33,101 nucleotides of DNA, taken from the NCBI GenBank assembly GCA_947588855.1, contig CANQBN010000007.1, forward strand, positions 1-33,101, given 5' to 3'. Both the position numbers and the translations under genes were made by a program. Of this stretch, positions 27,028 to 33,101 are shown piece after piece (within the stretch, counting starts at the first letter, position 1; every line of letters starts with the position of its first letter). Below the pieces are notes generated by a model that worked only from the letters and a program-made list of their open reading frames with translations, ran no database searches and was not told the DNA's origin. Source of the stretch: an uncultured Lachnospiraceae bacterium. GTDB lineage: Bacteria; Bacillota; Clostridia; Lachnospirales; Lachnospiraceae.

Positions 27028-27924
27028 TTATGAATGGCTGATATCTATTACAACAAGCTCAGGCTTATTGTTAATCCTTGGCAAATGTCCGTGACCTCCC
27101 AGACCTCTGCTTACAATCAGAGTCCCATGGGTCAGGGAAAATTCACCGTAACAATACTTAGGGAAGAAACCTTCATCCACATGATACAGACCTCTCCCGT
27201 CAGGAAGCCTCACCTGACCTCCGTGAAAATGTCCCGCGACGCCCAGATCGAAATCCACATCCGCCAGGCAGTCGTAGTAAAGGGCCGGAAAGTGGGTGAG
27301 CAGAAGCTTAAAGCCATCTTTTTTCTCAAAGGCGGATACGGCATCCCCCGCAACCTCCTCATAATCGTCCGTCCCGGCCGTCACTCCCGCAATTTCAAAA
27401 GGATTTCCCCTTATCTCTGTACTTATGGAATTATTGTACAGGACCGTCACTCCCTTCTCCAGAAGGACTGCGTCCAGGGCTACCTGAGGCCCGCCTTCCG
27501 CATATTCCAGAGTACCCTCGTTATTGCCGAATATGTAATAGACCGGCGCCGTCTTAAGAAGCTTCCCGCACAGATCCGTTGCGATCGTTATGTTCGGGTC
27601 ATCTCCGTTCACCATATCTCCGGCCATAACGATAATGTCCGGTTTCAGCCTTTCAATCTCCTTGACAAGATCCCGATTGGCCCTTCCAAATTCATTATTA
27701 TGGAGGTCAGTCAGCAAGATGAGCCGTACCGGTTCCTGAATCTTAGCGGAAGACACCCGATAGAACGTAGTCTCAAAGGTATCGTCGTCTGAACATTTCC
27801 ATATAATAATTCCGGCGGTCAGCACTACTGCCAGTAATAATAAAATTACCGGAAAGCAGCCTCTGAACCGCCGTCTTCTTTTTTTTCTTATTATGTATTC
27901 CTCATCCATCGCATTAATTTCCAT
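27028..27924 (-). CDS. Calcineurin-like metallophosphoesterase, membrane-anchored, YkuE-like
   Basis: TM anchor; LILLTDLHNNEFGRANRDLVKEIERLKPDIIVMAGDMVNGDD...YYIFGNNEG...LLLTHFPALYYD...GVAGHFHGGQVRLP. Confidence 0.9.
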   Translation of the reverse strand: MEINAMDEEYIIRKKRRRRFRGCFPVILLLLAVVLTAGIIIWKCSDDDTFETTFYRVSSAKIQEPVRLILLTDLHNNEFGRANRDLVKEIERLKPDIIVMAGDMVNGDDPNITIATDLCGKLLKTAPVYYIFGNNEGTLEYAEGGPQVALDAVLLEKGVTVLYNNSISTEIRGNPFEIAGVTAGTDDYEEVAGDAVSAFEKKDGFKLLLTHFPALYYDCLADVDFDLGVAGHFHGGQVRLPDGRGLYHVDEGFFPKYCYGEFSLTHGTLIVSRGLGGHGHLPRINNKPELVVIDISHS

Positions 27925-27947
27925 TCCCTACTTTACCATTATGCTAT

Positions 27948-27976
27948 AGTATAGCATATTTATTCGGCAGATACAA
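27948..27976 (-). promoter_or_regulatory. Putative promoter of the metallophosphoesterase-Wzz operon (TTGTAT-17-TATACT)
   Basis: Reverse strand TTGTAT ctgccgaataaatatgc TATACT; a 19-bp perfect palindrome (27940-27958) overlaps the -10. Confidence 0.7.
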
Positions 27977-27995
27977 GGATTTATTTCTCTTTCAT

Positions 27996-28010
27996 CATTG
28001 ATTTTCAATA
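27996..28010. promoter_or_regulatory. Palindromic EPS-locus motif, copy 4
   Basis: CATTGATTTTCAATA, 19 nt upstream of the -35 in the gene direction. Confidence 0.6.
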
Positions 28011-28052
28011 ACAAATCAGTAAATCTGCGCCTGCCGGGCGGTTTGTCTGAAA

Positions 28053-28931
28053 TTATGCGTTGGCGTCGCTGTCAGACGCATTTTCATTCTTAACATCGGA
28101 CGATTCAATAAATTCTCCATCGATAATATTCTCAAGCCGCAGCGGCATGCCTTCCACCAGACGGCCTAACTGATTATAGGTATCCACAAGCTGGGTCTGG
28201 TATTTATTGAGCGACTTAAGATATTCCTTAATTCTATGCTTGGCGATAATATGCCGTTCCTCTTCCTCTTTCCAGCGTTCCTTAATCTTCTCTTCCGCTT
28301 CCTGCTGGCATAACGCCGCCTTCTCTTCCGCTTCCCGCTGACACAGCATAGCCTTCTCTTCCGCTTCCTGCTGACACTGCAGCGCTTTCTCCTTCGCTTC
28401 GTCAACAATCTTATCCGCATTGGCTTTGGCATCCGCCACCACCTGCGCCTTTTCCACCTCGGCATTGGCAAGAACTACCGCAAGCATGGCAAACTTCTTG
28501 TCATAATCCTTCATCTTCTCCTGCAGCTGGCTATCCACGGGATTCGCGTCAAATGACTGCTCCACCTGGCGTTCCCTTGCTTCTTTCGTAAGCCTGTCAA
28601 CCTGGCTCTCCAACTCCATCAGCTGTAACTGAAGATCTGAATTTGCAGTCCGGAGACTGTCTCTCTCAGCCTGGAGACTGTCCCGCTCGGCCTGGAGGCT
28701 TATATTCTTCGTCTTCAGATTATCCATCTCAGACTGAAGGCCGTTCTTCTCCATCTGCAAGTTATCCATCTCAGATTGAAGCGCTTCCATTTTACCTTTA
28801 AGCTCAGGATTCTCTTGATTGATTCCGGCTACACTGGAGAGTTTATTCAGCTTCTCCGTCAGCATTTCTATATATTCGTCAACTTCATCCTTGTTATATC
28901 CCATAAACAATGACGTGCGAAATCTTTCCAT
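28053..28931 (-). CDS. DivIVA-like coiled-coil protein (DivIVA-like C)
   Basis: MERFRTSLFMGYNKDEVDEYIEMLTEKLNKL (DivIVA-type N-terminus), heptad-rich LQSEMDNLQMEKNGLQSEMDNL and tandem KAxxCQQEAEE repeats. Confidence 0.75.
   Translation of the reverse strand: MERFRTSLFMGYNKDEVDEYIEMLTEKLNKLSSVAGINQENPELKGKMEALQSEMDNLQMEKNGLQSEMDNLKTKNISLQAERDSLQAERDSLRTANSDLQLQLMELESQVDRLTKEARERQVEQSFDANPVDSQLQEKMKDYDKKFAMLAVVLANAEVEKAQVVADAKANADKIVDEAKEKALQCQQEAEEKAMLCQREAEEKAALCQQEAEEKIKERWKEEEERHIIAKHRIKEYLKSLNKYQTQLVDTYNQLGRLVEGMPLRLENIIDGEFIESSDVKNENASDSDANA
28285..28383. repeat. Three tandem 33-bp (11-aa) repeats inside DivIVA-like C
   Basis: ATCTTCTCTTCCGCTTCCTGCTGGCATAACGCC / GCCTTCTCTTCCGCTTCCCGCTGACACAGCATA / GCCTTCTCTTCCGCTTCCTGCTGACACTGCAGC. 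Confidence 0.85.
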
Positions 28932-28968
28932 AATTTATCCCTCCGTTTTTAACAGTCTTAACGTACGG

Positions 28969-28983
28969 CATTGAAAATCAATG
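28969..28983. promoter_or_regulatory. Palindromic EPS-locus motif, copy 5
   Basis: CATTGAAAATCAATG, perfect palindrome, 12 nt downstream of the DivIVA-like C -10. Confidence 0.6.
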
Positions 28984-28995
28984 GCATACGGTTTT

Positions 28996-29024
28996 ATTAT
29001 ATCACCCTATGCCATAAAATACAA
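28996..29024 (-). promoter_or_regulatory. Putative promoter of DivIVA-like C gene (TTGTAT-17-TATAAT)
   Basis: Reverse strand TTGTAT tttatggcatagggtga TATAAT. Confidence 0.7.
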
Positions 29025-29101
29025 TAAAAAATGTCTTTTATAATTATGCGTGGAAAATGTAAAAAATGAATAGTCAGATAAAGAAGGGCTGAAATATACT
29101 C

Positions 29102-30520
29102 TTAAAACTGCGCATAAATAAACGCGCTGTCACCTATATATGCAAACACGGCCGTCAGCAGAATAAAGCAGCACAGTATGACGCGGCTGCTGAACCTGCC
29201 TAAATCAAGAGGACGCCAGATATCATTTCCCTGATTGCAACGGACTGCGGCCAGCTCCGTAAGAAGAAGACCGGCGCCGAAAATAAGGGCATACACATAT
29301 ACGTAGTGTATTCCCGGGGCCCAGGTGATAATACGCCGCAGAATAAGAATCGTCTTCCCGAAATCATTGGCACGGAAAGGAATCCAGAGAATCGAAACCA
29401 CACAGAAATTAAGGATTACAGATAAAACATGGGATGCCTTCCCCCACGCCGCGGAACCGGACCTTTCTCCTTTACGTTTCCTTCCGAAAGCCCTGCTGAC
29501 AGCCGAGGCAGCCCCGTGAAGGGCGCCCCAAGCCACGAAGGACCAGCTGGCCCCATGCCACAGGCCGCTTAAAAGCATGGTCAGAAACAGATTCAGATAA
29601 GTCCTGGCCTCCCCTTTTCGGTTCCCGCCCAGGGGAATATACACATAGTCGCGGAACCAGCTGGAAAGGCTGATGTGCCATCTTTTCCAGAACTCAGAAG
29701 GATTGGCTGCCAGATAGGGCAGGTTAAAGTTTCTCCCCAGATCAAATCCAAGAATACGGGCGGCGCCAATAGCCATATCCGAATAGCCTGAGAAGTCATA
29801 ATAGATCTGAAGGGCATAGGCAAGCACCGCCGTCAAAAGGCTGACGCCGCTGTACGCGCCGGGAGCGGCGAAAACCGCGTCCACGCAGACGCCAAGCCTG
29901 TCCGCAACCACCATCTTCTTAAACAAGCCCGTCAGAAACCGCTGACCACCCCAGGACAGGTTCGCCCATGTCAGTTCATGATCCGTCTCAAGCTGCGGGA
30001 AAAAATCGCGGGCCTTAACGATAGGGCCTGACACGATCTGCGGAAAAAATCCGATATATAAAAGCACCTTCCGCAGGGAGCTCTCCGCCTTCATTTTTCC
30101 CATATAGACATCGGCCAGATAGCTGACAGCCTGGAAAATATAAAAAGACAGGCCCAGCGGCAGCAAAATCCCTATAGTCGTCCGGGGCAGCCCAAAGGCC
30201 GCGGTGAAAGTATCCACGAAAAAACCTGCATATTTGAATATGCCAAGGACCAGAAGATCCAAGAAAACGCCCAGAATCAGCCAGGCTTTCCTGGCTTTCG
30301 CCTCCGATCTGACATCCCTGCCTCCGATCTGCAGGCCGCACTGCCACATGGCCAGCGAAATGCCTATAAGAAGCGCCAGAAATCTCCAGTCTCCCGCGGC
30401 GTAGAAAATATAGCTGGCTCCCAAAAGTATCAGCTGATGAGTTTTAGCTCCTCTGGTCACCTTCATAACCAGAAGAAGAATCAGAAAAAATATCCCAAAC
30501 CTGACTGACAAGAAGCTCAC
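29102..30520 (-). CDS. MBOAT family O-acyltransferase (AlgI/DltB-like)
   Basis: LLPLGLSFYIFQAVSYLADVYMGK...FFPQIVSGPIVKARDFFPQL...YYDFSGYSDMAIGAARILGFDLGRNFNLPYLAANPSEFWKRWHISLSSWFRDYVYIPLGGNRKG...LLSGLWHGASWSFVAWGALHG. Confidence 0.97.
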   Translation of the reverse strand: MSFLSVRFGIFFLILLLVMKVTRGAKTHQLILLGASYIFYAAGDWRFLALLIGISLAMWQCGLQIGGRDVRSEAKARKAWLILGVFLDLLVLGIFKYAGFFVDTFTAAFGLPRTTIGILLPLGLSFYIFQAVSYLADVYMGKMKAESSLRKVLLYIGFFPQIVSGPIVKARDFFPQLETDHELTWANLSWGGQRFLTGLFKKMVVADRLGVCVDAVFAAPGAYSGVSLLTAVLAYALQIYYDFSGYSDMAIGAARILGFDLGRNFNLPYLAANPSEFWKRWHISLSSWFRDYVYIPLGGNRKGEARTYLNLFLTMLLSGLWHGASWSFVAWGALHGAASAVSRAFGRKRKGERSGSAAWGKASHVLSVILNFCVVSILWIPFRANDFGKTILILRRIITWAPGIHYVYVYALIFGAGLLLTELAAVRCNQGNDIWRPLDLGRFSSRVILCCFILLTAVFAYIGDSAFIYAQF

Positions 30521-31557
30521 TGTCCGTTCCTCCCGACTAATATCTTATACAGTTCCTCCGCCATAACACGATGTCCAGCCTGGCTAAAGTGACCTTTTCC
30601 CATAGCTGCATTCATGAAACCATAAGGGACAGAATAATCCTCCGCATAAGCGTCTGCTATCGCCTGGGCGGCATCCATAAAAATGATGCCGTTCTCCCTG
30701 CACAGTCTGGCAAACACCTCTGTCTCCTCATAATGATTCAGGCTAAGGGAACCATCCTCAAGAATGGTCACATCCGGATGATACGCGATGATCAGCCTTC
30801 CGTCAAATTCTTTCCGCAACATTTTAAGCACCTGATCCAATCTGTCGGAAAAAGCCTCCATATCTGTTTCTTCCGCCGATTCCTCCTCATCGGACTGTTT
30901 TTGCTTCACCGTCTCTGCCTGCCTTTTCAGTATATTCAAAAGCGGCATCGCCTCTTTTATCTTCATGGTAAATCTCTTGACAGGAGAAAGCGACGCCAGT
31001 ATATTCTCGCCGTTCTGACGTTCATCATAATCCCTCTGATTCAGCGCCTCCTCCAGTTCCCGAATGGTAAAGGCAGTTTTGCCGGTTTCGATCACAATCG
31101 TTCCCGCATCCGGAAATTCTCTTGTCACAGCATAAAAGCCCCTGGCAATATCAGGAAAATAGTAACCCTCCTGAGATACATTGTATACAAACGACGGGAC
31201 AGATGCCTCTTTCACGCTTTCCGCGCCGGACAGCATCTCGTTCAGAAGATCCGTATATCGCTTTCCATGCTCTACTTCCTTTCCCTGGGTAAAGGAAGCG
31301 CCCACAACGACGCAGTATCCCGGCTCCTCAGGAAGCCGGTCGTTTAAATACCCTTTTTCGTCAACACGATAATGCCCACGTCCTTCCATGCCGGCAACTA
31401 CAGTGGTATTCGGATCCCAGATGGCCAGAGTCGCCCCCTTGTCCCGCTCTATCCAGCCGGGCTGCACCTCATACAAAAACATGGCCGCATTGCACAGGAA
31501 GACGGCTATTACAGCCGCAGCTGCCCAGGAAACGCCCTGCCTGATCCATTTTTTCAT
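30517..31557 (-). CDS. SGNH-like membrane-anchored protein partner of MBOAT (AlgJ/AlgX/DltD-like role)
   Basis: N-terminal TM; CVVVGASFTQGKEVEHGKRYTDLLNEML and KGHFSQAGHRVMAEELYKIL; overlaps the MBOAT gene by 4 nt. Confidence 0.75.
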   Translation of the reverse strand: MKKWIRQGVSWAAAAVIAVFLCNAAMFLYEVQPGWIERDKGATLAIWDPNTTVVAGMEGRGHYRVDEKGYLNDRLPEEPGYCVVVGASFTQGKEVEHGKRYTDLLNEMLSGAESVKEASVPSFVYNVSQEGYYFPDIARGFYAVTREFPDAGTIVIETGKTAFTIRELEEALNQRDYDERQNGENILASLSPVKRFTMKIKEAMPLLNILKRQAETVKQKQSDEEESAEETDMEAFSDRLDQVLKMLRKEFDGRLIIAYHPDVTILEDGSLSLNHYEETEVFARLCRENGIIFMDAAQAIADAYAEDYSVPYGFMNAAMGKGHFSQAGHRVMAEELYKILVGRNGQ

Positions 31558-31574
31558 AAAAATATATTCCTTCC

Positions 31575-32666
31575 CTAATAAACATTATATAACTTTTTCA
31601 TAATAATTCCCAATATCCGTATGTGATTCGCCAATTTCAAGATCAAAAGCGGAATGGCAAAGCTGAACACAACGCAAATTCCATATACTGCCATCAATGG
31701 CCATCCCAATCCATTATACAGAATCACTCCCACAAAGCCGCAGCAGAAGGGCTGATGAAGCAGATAAATCACATAAGATTTCTTACCTGCATATACCAGG
31801 CAGGAAAGCCGTCCCTCCAAACGGACCGCCGCCCGAAGGAAGCTGACGCTGGCCCCGATTTTAGATGCCACAACCAGCGCATACATTATCCATCCAAACC
31901 AACCGCCGTCTCCTATATTTAAACGGAACGCCGCGTTCGCAGCTTCCAGTGCAAGTATCACCCAGGACGCCAGACAATAGAGACTGACAAGAGGCGATTT
32001 CTCATAAAGAATATTCTTGTAATGAAGCAGTACTGCACCGCACACAAAATAGATCAGATAGCCGGTTATGTAAATTCCCAAATCCGGCATATGAATCTCA
32101 TGAAAATCCGCATAGCAGAGATACTCACATAGCAGGAAGGAAACAGGCAATAAAATTCGCCAATCTATTCGGAACCTTTCACTTATCACCTGCCACCAGA
32201 ATACTCCAAGCGAAAACAAAAACAGCAGCCAGATATACCAGAGATGCTGCGCATAGGGATTCTCTGCCAGAAATGTCCTGACTACATACTCTTTCACTCC
32301 GTACAGGGCATAGGAAGAGCCCTCCAGAATCCGTCCCAATACCGGGATCTGATAAGCAATAACAAAGCAGGCGTATATAGACAGACTATAGGCCAGAAGC
32401 GGAATCAAAAGAGTCTTGATGCGTCCGACCGTATATCGAATTCGCTCTGACAGATGTCTGTTACTTGAAATGGAATAGGTAAGCCCGGAAATCGTCCAGA
32501 AAAAAGGCATGTGAAACATGTAAATCAGCCTGTATATGTATTCGCAGGCCATGCTCGACGCCCTCATCTCATCGCGAAAGGCATGCCCCAAAATCACAAA
32601 GGTAATTCCGATCCCCTTTGCCAGGTCCACCCATTCCAGGTACTGTTTCGTATCGGTTTCTTTCAT
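31575..32666 (-). CDS. Acyltransferase 3 family membrane protein
   Basis: KQYLEWVDLAKGIGITFVILGHAFRDE...YMFHMPFFWTISGLTYS...KKSYVIYLLHQPF. Confidence 0.93.
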   Translation of the reverse strand: MKETDTKQYLEWVDLAKGIGITFVILGHAFRDEMRASSMACEYIYRLIYMFHMPFFWTISGLTYSISSNRHLSERIRYTVGRIKTLLIPLLAYSLSIYACFVIAYQIPVLGRILEGSSYALYGVKEYVVRTFLAENPYAQHLWYIWLLFLFSLGVFWWQVISERFRIDWRILLPVSFLLCEYLCYADFHEIHMPDLGIYITGYLIYFVCGAVLLHYKNILYEKSPLVSLYCLASWVILALEAANAAFRLNIGDGGWFGWIMYALVVASKIGASVSFLRAAVRLEGRLSCLVYAGKKSYVIYLLHQPFCCGFVGVILYNGLGWPLMAVYGICVVFSFAIPLLILKLANHIRILGIIMKKLYNVY

Positions 32667-32699
32667 TTTCCGCCTCGCTGAAAATACCGCCGGATACTA

Positions 32700-32738
32700 T
32701 ATATGGCACCCGGTTTCACTTAAACCAAGTGCCATATA
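32700..32738. other. Long inverted repeat/hairpin between the S1-domain gene and acyltransferase gene
   Basis: TATATGGCAC-cc-GGTTT-cactt-AAACC-aa-GTGCCATATA: perfect 10-bp outer and 5-bp inner arms. Confidence 0.7.
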
Positions 32739-32788
32739 CCTACCGTTTTCTTATCAATCTAACGTTCAGGCCTGTCATCCGCCCGCAC

Positions 32789-33101
32789 TTATTCTTCCTT
32801 CTCCAGCTGCGCTCCTACGGCCTCCACATCCACATCAGCCACATCCTCGTCTTCCGCAGGTGCCGGTTCCTTAGGCGCCGGCGCCTGAAGCGCCTTCATG
32901 CTCAGGCTGATCTTGTGATCCGCTTCGTTGAAGTCCACAATCTTTGCCTCGATCTCCTGACCAATCTTCAGAACATCAGCAGGCTTGTTCACATGCTCCC
33001 TGGAAATCTGGGATACATGAAGCAGCGCGTCTACGCCCGGCTCAAGCTCCACGAAAGCTCCGAAATCAGTCATACGGGCCACACGGCCTGTTACGATGTT
33101 G
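32789..33101 (-). CDS. S1 RNA-binding domain protein, C-terminal fragment (probably ribosomal protein S1 or an S1 fusion), truncated by window edge
   Basis: NIVTGRVARMTDFGAFVELEPGVDALLHVSQISREHVNKPADVLKIGQEIEAKIVDFNEADHKISLSMKAL plus acidic tail; frame open to the edge. Confidence 0.9.
   Translation of the reverse strand, partial: NIVTGRVARMTDFGAFVELEPGVDALLHVSQISREHVNKPADVLKIGQEIEAKIVDFNEADHKISLSMKALQAPAPKEPAPAEDEDVADVDVEAVGAQLEKEE

Noticed and set aside
28285-28383. Tandem repeats as a CRISPR array
   Set aside because: Contiguous in-frame 33-bp coding repeats with no spacers; no cas genes in the window.
1-33101. tRNA/rRNA genes, insertion sequences, integrases, phage genes
   Set aside because: None recognised on either strand by eye; weak RNA genes could be missed without a covariance-model search.

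Overview
The window looks like a chromosomal segment of a spore-forming, moderate-GC Clostridia/Lachnospiraceae-type Firmicute; this is inferred from gene content and no species is claimed. The left flank (about 1-5.6 kb) holds housekeeping and stress genes: a CwlO-like coiled-coil protein (partial), DHFR, an fRMsr-type GAF protein, a DUF554 membrane protein, an alpha/beta SASP, and a PadR-DUF1700-DUF4097-PspC cassette. The right edge carries the C-terminus of an S1-domain protein. Between them (about 5.8-32.7 kb) is a large Wzx/Wzy-type exopolysaccharide (EPS) locus with a priming glycosyltransferase, WecG/TagA, GT4 and GT2 transferases, a CDP-glycerol-type phosphotransferase, a flippase, a Wzy-like polymerase, two tandem Wzz-like proteins, a GH26 hydrolase and many O-acyl-transfer or SGNH proteins. 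Main unusual observations: (1) a palindromic motif, CATTGA-AAA-TCAATG, recurs in five intergenic promoter regions of the locus, twice exactly 19 nt upstream of the -35; (2) one Wzz-like protein appears to end in a degenerate GGDEF domain (LPNR...NGVGQY...CGMAES), suggesting a fused nucleotide-sensing co-polymerase without a BY-kinase; (3) three DivIVA-like coiled-coil proteins lie within the locus, two of them on motif-bearing transcription units; (4) the metallophosphoesterase/Wzz operon promoter carries a perfect 19-bp palindrome over its -10. All assignments come from reading the sequence; no searches were run.
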